Assembly: GCA_037576195.1 (NCBI GenBank)
Contig: CM075102.1
Coordinates: forward strand, 20,332,745-20,396,744
Reading direction: 5' to 3'
From: Phytoseiulus persimilis
Lineage: Eukaryota; Arthropoda; Arachnida; Mesostigmata; Phytoseiidae
Length of the DNA: 64,000 nt
Below are positions 18,473-30,288 of this stretch, one piece after another. A program made the position numbers and the translations under genes. The notes under the pieces were generated by a model. The model had not been told where the DNA came from and made no database searches. It saw only the letters and a program-made list of their open reading frames with translations. Numbering within the stretch: the stretch's first letter is position 1; each line of letters opens with the position of its first letter.

Positions 18473-21400
18473 ATGAGTGACAGCACCAATCGACCGTCCA
18501 ACCTTCACGGAGGGGCTGTGGGTTCGAGTTCTGGCTCTGGCGACAGACTCCAGAGGCCGACCGAGTCTGCGGCTTCACCGATTGCGCGAAGTGCCTCCGA
18601 GTCTGGAATTAGGAAGAGAAGCCTCACGCTCAGTCTCAATCTGTCCAACGTGGTACAACTCAAGGTATTTATCTTGAATTGCTGCACTAGAAACAAACTT
18701 CTCATCCAGAGGTCTGCGGCGGGGTTTCAGCTAGAAAGAGAGAGAGAGAAAGAGAGACAGTTATGGGGAAACACATGGAGATCGGCCGAACGATGGACGG
18801 GCCAGCGGTTTGGTCTCAATCAAGGAAGTTTTCTGAAATAGCTCGTCCTTCTGGGCCACTGAAAGCTTCAAGAGGAAAGGACCTTCAGCTAACGATCCTT
18901 CAGAATCCGGAGTCGTAGCTGAAGTTGTAAGCAGATCACGATCCCTCGAGGCTTGGTGTTATGACCCGTTCTGGCAAAGCTGTCAGGATGCAGCTAGAGG
19001 ACACTCCGAATGAGTGAGATTGTGAACTCTGCATCGCTGAAGTTTGTTTCCTTCCCCCGTTGTCATCGATCATATCTAACACCGTGTTTGTAGTGGGTGG
19101 TCCATGGTACCCCAGACATGTTTATTTGATTTCTGAGATTGGAACCGCACGCACACCTCGGGAAGCTCCACAAACTCCAGGACGGAGCGCAGCTGGCTGG
19201 GTGGGGCTTCTGGAGACAGCCTGCGGTGATACTCCTCAGATGTGTCGACCGTCGCTCCGAAACGCACCAGTTGCAACATATTAGCTGATCTGATCCGTTG
19301 TTTCAAACAGCACACGCAGTTTGCCTCGGCGCTAGATTCCAGGAAACGGTTTTCTCGACTCGATAACGGCTGCGGGGAGGAGCTTTCAGAAAACGAATTC
19401 GTGGAACTAATTCGAGCATGTCTCCTCGCAGATCAAGTCTCGAACCTCAAAATAGTTTCGGAGAGATTTGCGAGTGTGGACCAGGTGGTTAGCGAGCGGG
19501 TCGGCTTGCAGGCGGGTTTGGCCGCCTCCATCGCGCGTGTTCCACGAAATCCTTCGCCGATCCTGAATTTTGGCGTAACGGAGAATCGAGCTTATTTTCG
19601 GAGGTGTCGGGTTCCATGAGCCATGGTTGTTTTTTCCGAGGGAGTGCGAAGCACGACTACAGAACTTCGCGAGACCTTGGTTGCGGTTTTGGACATCGAT
19701 CGAAGCGTTGCTGATCGCAGCACCTAGACATCTCTAAGCTTTGAAATTCGTGTTGTTTTCTTGCTCGGTCGTACGCAAAGTTCCCTCTTTTGGGAGGAAC
19801 TCCTCCGAAGTCAGAATTCTGAGTGTTTTCCCTAAACGCCCATATTTTCTGAGTGCCTCTCAATCTCGCCGTCCTTAAGTCGCTCCGTAAACTTCTTCGG
19901 GGTGGTTCAGCTATTTATTTCCGTGGGAAAAGACGCTGTCCTTTATTGGCTTCTTGAGGTGCTTGGGGTGCCGCCGGAGCAAGTTTTTCTCCGGTAGAAG
20001 CTCGTCCCTCGGGCTCCACGTTGAACTACAGAACCGTCCATGATGGGCCAAGCTGACATGCAATCAACACGACATCGAGCAGATGATCGACAACGGAATC
20101 CTATCCAGCGTGCTGGGCGGCTCATCCTTCAGAAACATTCACTACCCGTTCGAAGATCTGCAGCGGTTCCAAATGCTGGAACAGCGGTTTATAAAATCAT
20201 CACGAATGGCGCGCGAGCCATCCGCACTATATTAGCAGAATCATGGCGGAACGAGAAATGCAAGAGGATGATCTTGAGAGCCGAACTTTCGATTTCTGGA
20301 GCGAGAATCGTTAAATTCGCATCTCGATAGGAATTCACAGAGAAATGTAGGAAACCTCGGAAGACCTGAGCCAGAATCGTTCTTTCTCACGATCGTTCGT
20401 TCATCGTTTTCTAACAGGCGCTTGGAAGAATCCTGCTTGAGGTCGAAGCTCAAGAGAGGAAAGCCAAACGCTGAAACAATGGTTTGTCGATGTCTCCAGT
20501 AAATGGATGAATCGCTGGAAGAATGAACAGACAAACGTATGGGCTCCGGCGAGATCGACGATTGCTCGCAGAAGAATGAAGGGACGATTGATGGATAGAT
20601 TAACGTTTTGACGAAGGCGACCGCAGGCGTATCTGCAAGGTCTTCCAAGGCGTTCGGTGGTCCCGCATTCTAAACATCATCGCCCACGATTCTCTTGTCA
20701 ACGAAAATTCTTCGCCGCGAGCGTTCGTGTCACTCCGTTGTAGATTTCTCCGTTTCTGAATGAGTTAGCGAGGAAGAGGATTGACGCTCAGCTGGCTCGC
20801 TAAACTCGGAAACTCGATTGTCTGCGGATGATTCATCAATCGTGAGCCTCTGCTGATGATGGTCGGACATGAAAAGCTGTGAAAGCTGTGCATGATTCCC
20901 GATGGTTTCCGATCGAGCTGATGAATATTCGGTTGGGATGATCAAAACAACCGGTCTAGAGGAACTGAACCGGTTCCATAGACTCTATTCTTGTTGTTGT
21001 TGCTCATCGTCGCCAGCATCGTATGCGATGCGGTACTGCTATGGCGGCAATGCTTCCGTCTATATTTAGATGGTTCGTTGTCGGGGCTGTGTTTACAGTA
21101 CGCCAGAAACGAAGTTCGAGACGGGGTGATCCGCTCTCAAATGCATAATAAATGCCAGAACAGCCTTATCTCAGCCGGAGATAGACAGAGCTGCGAAACA
21201 GACACCACTCAGGATGGGAGCGGGAAATGTTCCGAGCCCCGAGCGTCAATCCGCACACTCTCGGCTACCCGCTTTTGTCGGGCTGTCGGTCGTCAAACTG
21301 AACAGTCGCAGGGTCCTGTCATTCGACGTCCGATTCATGCTAAAAGATCCAGCCCCGCGCGACTGGACAACGGGTTTGTTTCCCCGTGGCGTTCGCTCAT

Positions 21401-24400
21401 CCAGTCTGCTACCAGAGTTCCCCTCCACCCCCACGTTTCTCCGATCAAATAACGGAGTCGATCACTCAGAGACCTGATAGAGATTCTATTTCTCTCCCTC
21501 TGACCCGTCATCGAACTCTCCATGCGAAACGTCGCTGGACGATGCCGTCCGACGAAGCCCCGTGAGCCCCGCTCTACCAGAAACGGTTCGTCGGATGATT
21601 CCAGGGCGAGAAGGTTTCTCTCTCGATGACAACGCCTGCCTCCTCTGAAGGATCATTGGTCCCAGCTTGGATTCCTGGCGCTGTCGAGATTCATACCGAT
21701 ACGGCCGAAAGTGCTCTCAGGCTTCCACGATCAATCCCACCGTCAGATCACTGCAGATCTCAAATCAGGGAGAGATAGAGCTCGCGGCAGAGTTTGAAGG
21801 AGGGTCGAACGATATCGGAACTGATTTTGTATCGAAGGACGAACTCGGAATCGAAAGCTTCGCGAGTCGTTTCCGATAGCGTTTATGCGGCTTTCCCAGA
21901 TAGAAACGCATCGGACTCAGACGACCAGTCGGTCGGTCGGTCAGTCGTTCGTTCTCCGAGGGGTCAGTCCATCCTTCAATCATCCAGTCAGTCAGCCATC
22001 CCGACACTAGCCGGCGTTCGGTTTTCCATGGCTCAGCAGGCGTCTGTTGCGGCCACGGGCGGGGCTGGATCGGCGGGCGTCCGCAAACTGTCTTTCGATC
22101 TGCCCATCTGCAGCATGCGTGTGAGTTTCTCTCTTCGGGAATGGGTTTGTGAATTTCGTCAAGTCGGACGAGCCGGCGCGAGACGCCAGAAGAAGATAGC
22201 GCAACAGTTTAAGTGAGTTGTTCTGGTTTTCGACGCTCAGCCCGCTCTAATGTTGTTTCCGTTTGCTCTATTTACAGAAGGAGTTGAATGTGACAAGCAG
22301 ACGCGGCAGTCGCGTGTCAGGAGCCCGGAAATCCTTGATCCTCTGTCAGACATCGCCCACCTTACCGCGATGCCATTCCCCCCTCCCACTGGGAACCTCA
22401 CCCCTAGACTCCCCGAGAAACATGAGTCCTTGTTCTTTTTCGTTCGCTCAACAACTACGCTCTAATTCGAATCGGGCTAGCGATGTTCGCCGATGGTCTG
22501 TGGCCTCTCTTCCTTCTTCGGGCTATGGTACCAACACACCAGGCAGTTCGAACGTGTCGTCTCAATGCTCGTCCCAGGAAAAGCTGCATCTCATCGAGCA
22601 CGATTCTCCTGGAGCGCTTCGACCTCGGTCGCGGTCTCTCAGTCCCCTCAGATCTCCCCACACCCACGAGAACGAAGTCATCATGACCAACAGCGTCTAC
22701 AAGGAACGCTATCCGAAAGCCACCGTGGCGATGGAGGAGCAGCTGGCGCAGCTCATCTGCGAAAACCTTGAGCTGAATCCCGAGTACGTCAACGATGCCG
22801 TCGCCCGATTCGCCCACCACCAAATCATCGAGTTGGCGAAGGACTGCCTCGACAAGAGCCGGGGCAAGCTCATCACGTCCGAGTACTTCTACGAAATGAG
22901 CGAATCCCTCGAGAAGCTCGTGCAGGATTGCCAGGAGAAGAGTCCAAGTGCTGCAGCCTACCTTCGGCCGTTGGTGCGCAGACTGCTGCTTGCCGTCTCT
23001 CGGCCCGCGCGACTACTCGAATGCTTAGAGTTCGATCCTCAGGAATTCTACCAACTGCTCGAGGCCGCTGAAGGACAAGCCAAGGATTTGCAAGGCATCC
23101 GGAACCATATTCCGCAGTACATCATCACGAAACTCGGCCTTAACAAGGACCCTCTGAGCGATCTCACGGAACCGTTGATCATCGACGAGGAACCGCTGCC
23201 TCCTTCGCCGCCGAAGGAGATCAAAAGCCCGCCGTGCGAGGACGACTTCGAAACGATCAAGCTCGTCTCGAACGGGGCCTACGGCGCCGTCTACTTGGTC
23301 CGACATCGAGCCACGCGTTCGCGCTTCGCCATGAAACGAATCAACAAGCACAACCTGCTACTACGCAACCAGGTGGAGCAGGTGTTCGCCGAGAGAGACA
23401 TCATGTCCTTCACAGACAACCCGTTCGTCGTTTCGATGTTCTGTTCGTTCGAAACCAAGAAGCACCTCTGTCTCGTGATGGAGTACGTCGAAGGCGGCGA
23501 CTGCGCCACGCTACTCAAAAACATGGGTCCTTTACCACTTGACATCGCGCAGTTCTACTTCGCTGAAACCATCCTAGCCGTCGAATACCTGCACTCTTAC
23601 GGAATCGTGCACCGTGATCTGAAACCGGACAACCTTCTAATCACCCATCTGGGCCACATCAAACTCACAGATTTCGGCCTCTCGAAAATGGGGCTCATGA
23701 ACCTCGCCACCAATCTCTACGAGGGCTCCATCGATAAAGAGACGAAGCAATTCAACGACAAGCAAGTGTTCGGGACCCCCGAATACATCGCACCGGAAGT
23801 GATTTTACGTCAGGGTTACGGTAAACCCGTGGACTGGTGGTCTATGGGAATCATTCTCTACGAATTTGTGGTCGGCTGTGTGCCGTTTTTCGGCGACACG
23901 CCCGAAGAACTTTTTGCGCATGTCGTCAACGACGAACTCGAATGGCCCACCGAGGACGATTGGCCATTGCCCGACGACGTCAAAGACTTGACTAGTGGAC
24001 TCCTCATGCAGAATCCTCTAGAACGGCTGGGAACGGTGGCGGGTGCCGCCGAACTCAAAGAGCATCCGTTCTTCAAGAACATGGATTGGGATTCCCTGCT
24101 TCGGCGCAAAGCCGAGTTCATTCCGCATCTCGAAAACGATGAGGACACGTCGTACTTCGACACACGCATAGATCGGTACAACCACCAGGATTCAGAGGAC
24201 ACCGACGGTGGCGATTCTGGTGATCAGTGGGGCTCTAACGCATTTTCGTCGTTCTCGTGTTGTTCGCCGCGGTACCGCAAGGTGTATTCGCGCATCGAAC
24301 GGGAACTCGAACAGGAACAGGCCCTGTTGAAGGTGAGTCCGACTTCTAGGAATCCGTGCTTGATAGCGCTCTGGTAATCATGCCGCTCCGGCGGCCGTGA

Positions 24401-27400
24401 GAAGTGTTCCACTGTTCTCCCCGTGTCTTCCCGAGATTTCAATAATCTCTCCCGTGCTCAAACTTCTTATCCGCGTAATAATGTTGAATCTCGAGACGCT
24501 CAGCGGTTCCCAACGGATCTCGGGGTCAATCCTTGAATTTCCTTGAATTCCTCAGAGTGTTCGATTGGTGAGAGAGGAGGAGATGCCCGAGGATTTCCCG
24601 AATCGTATACGGAATCCCGACGCTCGCTTTATCCGTAATTCGCTGAAAATGAATCGATTTCCTTGTCAATAACGGTTCATACAATCTCCCAAATCTCGGG
24701 AAGAATGCAGCTCGAGCCGAGATATTCTCGCGGAAACTCGTAAATGGCAAATAGAATACATCCGTTGATGACCGCATCGTGTCCGCCGCGAGACACTATT
24801 ATGCAATACATTAGTTAATTGCTCAGCTCAGACTGTTATGAGCGCCGTGTCATAACTGAGAGCGAGACTTCATTGGCTCGCGACTGGCGATCCGTTCATT
24901 CTAATAATACACTACCTATCGAAGAACTGCGGCCAGAGCTGCGAAGGCAACGCGAGCAATGCTCATCTTATGTTCGATTCTGTTATTTGTTCTATCCGGC
25001 TGCTTCCGTCTCGGATAGGTACGCCGCGCCGATATATAATTGCAAAGGGATAATGAGCCGGCGTGCTGCGACGGACAGTGATCAAGGAAGACATGTCGCC
25101 AGCTACTGCGAAGCTACAGCCCCGGGCGATGTCATTGGAGGCTCCACGGGGATCGTCATGCTGTTTTAAGCTCGCAGAACCTGTTGCGGCGGAGTCACTA
25201 GCACCCAATGAATCCCAATTCTTGAAGTCGTTCACGAAAGCGTTCCGAGTATCCCTGATGTCGTTCCGGAAGCTCACCTTTGGGCGGAACCTCCACGAGG
25301 ACACAGTTCACGCGCATGACAGAGCCGGGAACGCCTTATTTTCCGTGTTTCGTTGTAGCTATTAACGACGGCTGTTTTCCTTTGTCTGGGAAGGAGGGGA
25401 TCTTAGTGAGGATTCGCCTAAGCTTTTTCCGATTGCAGCAACCTGGCTCGCCTTCAACACCATCTGGTTCACCTTCGGGGACCGGTTTGAAAACTCCGAT
25501 TCGACCCAAGAGCGAACTGATCCAAACTTCAACCCCGGAATCCACTGAATCGGAGGATGTATCGCCTCAGGTATGTTCCAGAGAGCTCACGTTTGAAATC
25601 TCAAAGTCTAATACTCAGACTAGGTCACATCTTTGGAACATTGAGTTACGCAGGTGGGATTTGATTCTCGCTCGCAACGGGATCCCCTCTGCGTGGGAAC
25701 GTGCGAAATATCCCTCCGAATTCGTTCGGAATATTACTCCCAGACTCGATGCTTCATTCTCGCCTGAATCGAATTCCGTTCGTACGCCGAACTTTGCCGA
25801 AGGGGAAACGCATCGAAGCGTGCGGCTCCCAAGTTTCCGCTTTGCGTCCGGCGCAACTACGAAAACGACAGCGGCTCATGAGCCCAGACACGCGGACATT
25901 CAGTTTATTCTTATTTTGAATCTGCGGCTCAACAGAATCGAACGATCGCAACCGAAAAATCCAGAGCCGTCGGTCTCTTATCGCCGCACGCGTTCCTATC
26001 TCACGTCGATCAATTCGCGCAGACTTCAGTCGATCAGACTGAATCAAATCGGCCGGGCTGGCGGCCCGAGGGCCGGGCACTTTGGCCCCGATCAGCCTCT
26101 CTTAGCTTTGTTGTTCGACTCTCTGCTTTTCCTTGCGTAGGAACAGATTGTCTGACGTTCAGACTATGTCACGCGGATGAATTTGACGGATGCGAACAAC
26201 TCCGACCGGCGTTCCGAATATGGTGCTGATAATAATGACCTTTATCGGAGCGACCCGCGTTTCGGTTTCAGATTAAGAAACTGTTTGAGCTTTTTCTTCT
26301 CCGAAGCAGCTGCCGCCGCCGCCGCTGTTGATCACACCGGCTTCGTGGTGGTTTGTGGGTTTTTGGATGGCTCCGCCGCCAGTCCGACGCCCCCGCAGTG
26401 TTGTCGGGCGTTTTCTTCCTTTCCTCCGGTTTCTGATACTCAAATCTTGTCCGCGGGTGACTCACTTTATTGTTTGCGGCGGCATTGTCTTCTCCGCAGA
26501 ACAGTACAGCTCAGAATCGTCGTTCGGATTGAATCCGAGATCAGTGTCGTAGAAGTCGAAAGTACACGACCGTTACGAATTCATCGAGCCGCTGCAAGTC
26601 TGAGCGCACCCGTCCATTTCACGATCCGACCGATTCTGTGATTCGCTATTGATTCGACCTCAACTCCTCTGTCGAGTTTCCGCCAGCGACGTTCAGGGCT
26701 CGAACCGATGGTCGTAGATCGGTGCCCTCGGCGCGATCCTCGTTCCGTCAGCTCGGAACCTCATACAATGGAGACGTTATTTCCTTGTTTTCAACCGTTG
26801 ATTTATCTCGGCACGATTTAGATGGGGCTGATTGTTTTTGAGGGGAAGTCAGCTCATCATGAAGTTTGCCTGTTTCGTTAATTGTCGCCCGAGGCGCAGA
26901 AAATGAAGTTTAAGACCGATCGACGTTGTTGTTCTCAGGCGGCAAACCCGCTAGACCAATTCGAGCATCGTTCGCTTGACTGTGTGAGGCAACTCCGCTT
27001 CAAGGGCCAAGGTATACACGACTCGCTAAGCTGCTCGGTTCCGCGGATGTGAGGACAGCGCCGGCGAGCTAGGGTAGTGACCAGCATTCAGACAGGCGCG
27101 CAGGCTCACGCGCAGCTTGCACAAAACGGCTCAGGGCCCTCGGTACACAGAACCTAATATATTCTCCGAGATCACGAGCCTCTCGGAGGCTGTGTTGCCT
27201 TGTTTGTACCGGGTAGAACGCGACGCCTGTGCATTCGGATGAACGAGAGCGGAATATTATTCAGGGAATTTTTCAGCGATTCCGAATTTCTGTGAAATTC
27301 AGACTCATTCGAAGCTGATAAGAGAGAGGGGGAGAGATCGAACACGGCGATTCTGCTTTCATCTGAGAGCAGGGCGAATCAGCGCTCAAAAATCCCCCCG

Positions 27401-30288
27401 CATCGCCAGTCTCGAGAATCAAGTTTAAGCGGCGTCTTCGGCTTCTCGAAGATTCCCCCGAAAATTTGTTCTCCTTGAAGAGGAAATGCCAAGTATTTGC
27501 CTCAGCGTCGTTCCAGAGCGCGCTGCGGGGCAGTGGATTCAACATTGCTGTTCTCACGCCGAGCCGTCAACTTATTTTCCAGATGCCGCGTCGACGACTT
27601 CCGCGACTCAACATAATGGACGACGAGCTGAGCAGTCTCTCGCTGAACGACTCGAAATCTCCCCAAGCGCAGCGCGAGAACGCTGCGTCGTCTACCGCCT
27701 CTGCCGCCGCCCCTCCGAGTCCTTTGAGGGTCCGGTCTTCTTCGGTGTCTGCCTCAGGTCTCTCGCTTTCGATCCCTCTTGCGTTGCTCTCGTCCCCTGG
27801 AGGGAGCAGCGCCAGCTCGAGAGACGCTTCGCCTTCAAGAGCACCACCCGACCTGTCTCCCATCGCGGCTCAGCTTAAACCACCGATCATCATTCGAAGA
27901 AGTCCCCGTGGCTTTGGGTTCACCCTACGCGCGATACGCGTATTTTATGGAGATACCGACGTCTACAATGTGCAACATCTCGTCTCGGTGAGTGCTTCGA
28001 GGTCGAAACCCGCTTCTCCCACAGAATCTTTCCCAGTCTGCTCAGGGAACTCTCTGACAGCATTGAGACTCATCCCTTGTCTCCGACGGAAAAAAAAGTG
28101 TCACCGTGCTGGAGTTCCTCGTCGCCCCAGGTGACGGTAAAGGTTTCGCGCAATACCCAAAAGAGGTGTTTGCCATTGGAATCTTGACAACCTCCCCTCC
28201 CCATTGAGTTGATATTCCCGAGCGTCGCTTCGCTCAGAAGTTCCTTTTGCTCCCACAAAGGGACCCGAACTGACTCGAGTTTCCGAGTCGAGGCGTTCTC
28301 ACCAGAATATCGGATCGTTCTTCGCTCGGTTCGCGGCGGGACTCGATGGGGCTTGTCAATTACTTCGTAGATACCGGTTGAGAAGTGGAACATCAAGTTG
28401 GACGGGTGGTGGCCGTGTGCGAGAGAGTTTTCGGAGACACCCGTCCCGTTTTTGTGGGCCGGGGATGTTATCCTAGCACGATACCAGCAGGGTCGTTTCC
28501 AATTTTTTTCGTAGCGAATGAATAGAGAAGATCAGAGGCGGCTCGATACTCTGAGCGATCAGACGCTGGCTCCGACGCGTGAAGATCAGATCACGGTTGG
28601 AAAAATGCGGAGGAGGTCGGATATGGGAGACGGGATGCGATCAGGGCTCCGAAAGTAAGGATGCCGACAACTTCGAAACGGGAGAGTTCGCATCTCGCCG
28701 ACGAAGCTCTCAAGGCTCTATTCCAGGCTTTGTGGGGAGGTTTTGACCGCATTGTCGCCTCGGGAGCGTTGAACTCCTGCTTGGAGGGAAAAGGTGCCCC
28801 GGAAACTAATTCGCTCGAGCAATTCCCCGCCCTCACACTCTCCATCTTGTGTTCCGGTCGTCACGTTTTTCTGTTGATTTACAGGCCGTGGAGAACAACA
28901 GCCCTGCTTTCGACGCAGGATTAAGGCCGGGCGATCTGATAACGCACATCAACGGAGAACCCGTCCAGGGACTATTGCATCCACAAGTCGTTACGCTGAT
29001 AGTGGCTGGCGGTAGCCGAATAACAATAAGAACCACCCCGCTCGAATCAACGTCTATCAAGAGCGGAGGGAGACGCAGAAACCCAATCATGAGTCGCTTA
29101 GCTCGACGCCCGCCGCGCCATTCGAAGCAAAATCTCGTTTCCACCCCATCGTCGTCGAAGACCGGACATGGAATACAAGGTATGTAGATTATCGTCATTC
29201 GTTTCCCCGATGAACTGAAAATCGAGCCATGCAACTCCAGACGAGCATTTCCGGTGTCTGACCTTCGCTTCATTCGTGTTACAGGTTTACAACGGAGTGA
29301 CGATCGAAAACGGCGCACTTCCTTGATCCGCAGAATCAACTCTCGTAACCGCGACCTAACTCTATCAAGATCATTTCAAAGCCTCCAAGAGCAAAGCCAG
29401 ACACAAACCCCCTCTGACTCATCGCACTCGACCACTGGCAATTCTTCACCGTCATCCTCTCCAGGCTCCAGCGCCCCCAATTCACCCGCGGCCAACGCCG
29501 TCACCGCCTCTTCAAGCTCGTCCCCGCACTTCACGCAACGACCCTCGACGCTGTGCGGTCTGAAGCACAAATTGGCCCAAACGTTCCGCTCCCCCAGACG
29601 CAAATCCGTGGGCCATATACCTCTGTCTCCTCTGGCTCGCACACCCTCACCTCTGCCTCCTGGAAACGTCAGCCCGACCAGGAGTCCATCTCCTCTGGCG
29701 TACCCCCACGCGACCCCGCCCCACGGGCCCCCAGTGCATGCGGCGACGGCATCTGCGGCGGCGGCGGCGGCCCATCCTCCTCCTCCGAATCACACTCCTC
29801 CCCCTCCGGTGCACGCAGTAAATCCCCGACGGCAAGGGCTCATGAGACCCAAAAGTGCAGAACCTTCGTCTCCCCTCCTGCGGCGGGCTCTTTCGCCGGA
29901 CCGAGCCCACAAACCGCACCCCCACGCGGGAGACGGCAAGGGTCTGGCCTCACCTTTGGTTTTGTCCTCAACGCCTGGTTCGGGGTCGCCCCCACTTATC
30001 ACGAAGTCTTCGGCAAAGACCCAAACGCAGATCCCCAAGTCTGCATCAATCACAGAATGCCTAGAGGTGCCGCAGCCGACCAGGTTGCGAAGTCATTCGC
30101 AAGGGACCACGGAGCAACTCCAAGTGCCCCTGTTCACAGTGACACCCTCGACGCCTTCGGAACCGCCAAGAGCCTCAATGGAGACCCAATCGGCCCTTCC
30201 GTGCAGTCCCTTGGACGTTTCTATCACATCGGCAGCAAATTTGAACGACTTTGAGTGCTCCAGGGACTCCGAAGAAAGTAGGCAGTGA
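18473..30288 (+). CDS. MAST: MAST-family serine/threonine kinase with PDZ domain, long form
   Basis: Microtubule-associated serine/threonine kinase of the AGC group (Drosophila counterpart: drop out). Exons: 18473-18664, 22278-24332, 25439-25570, 27583-27987, 28885-29179 and 29285-30288; phases agree and give about 1360 aa. The N-terminus starts MSDS, like vertebrate MAST1. Exon 2 begins with the conserved SLIL..TSPTLPR.HSPLP and [12 protein letters not shown] block, then the DUF1908-type helical region ([33 protein letters not shown]). The kinase spans about residues 387-660: Gly loop [14 protein letters not shown] lysine in [34 protein letters not shown], and C-tail [10 protein letters not shown]. 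The PDZ is split between the 27583 and 28885 exons ([19 protein letters not shown]; then [16 protein letters not shown]). The last exon is a Ser/Pro-rich tail retaining MAST motifs [18 protein letters not shown] and [14 protein letters not shown]. All catalytic residues are present. The terminal stop lies just after a possible donor (AAAGTAGG), so more 3' exons are possible. Confidence 0.93.
20044..20235 (+). other. Coding-like open frame inside MAST intron 1
   Basis: Sixty-three open codons lie between TGA (20041) and TAG (20233), with codon choice resembling the nearby real exons and a protein-like composition (for example [19 protein letters not shown]). There is no recognised domain, and I see no strong flanking splice sites. 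It overlaps other open frames on the same strand. It could be a pseudogene scrap or an unrecognised exon. Confidence 0.2.
21924..21996 (+). promoter_or_regulatory. GTCG/CAGT-rich leader before the short MAST first exon
   Basis: Imperfect four-base repeats (GTCGGTCGGTCGGTCAGTCG, then CAGTCAGTCAGCC) lie just upstream of the ATG at 22028. The pattern is typical of a transcribed 5' leader or initiator-rich promoter and supports separate initiation for the short form. No TATA box was noticed. Confidence 0.35.
22028..30288 (+). CDS. MAST: MAST kinase, short form from an alternative first exon
   Basis: A second coding first exon at 22028-22120 encodes 31 residues starting [12 protein letters not shown] and ending [10 protein letters not shown]. 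It is followed by a strong donor GTGAGT at 22121. Like the 18473 exon it ends in phase 0, so either can join the shared exon at 22278; the product would be about 1327 aa. Kinase and PDZ parts are unchanged, so only the extreme N-terminus differs. Two first exons about 3.5 kb apart suggest alternative promoters. This is inferred from sequence alone; transcript data would decide which form is used. Confidence 0.7.

Noticed and set aside
19076-19619. Opposing frames in MAST intron 1 (minus 19076-19315, plus 19242-19619) with some protein-like stretches
   Set aside because: They overlap on opposite strands, have no recognised domain, and cannot be told apart from chance.
29553-30254. 233-codon frame on the plus strand
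   Set aside because: It is an alternative-frame shadow of the MAST last exon, which carries conserved MAST motifs.
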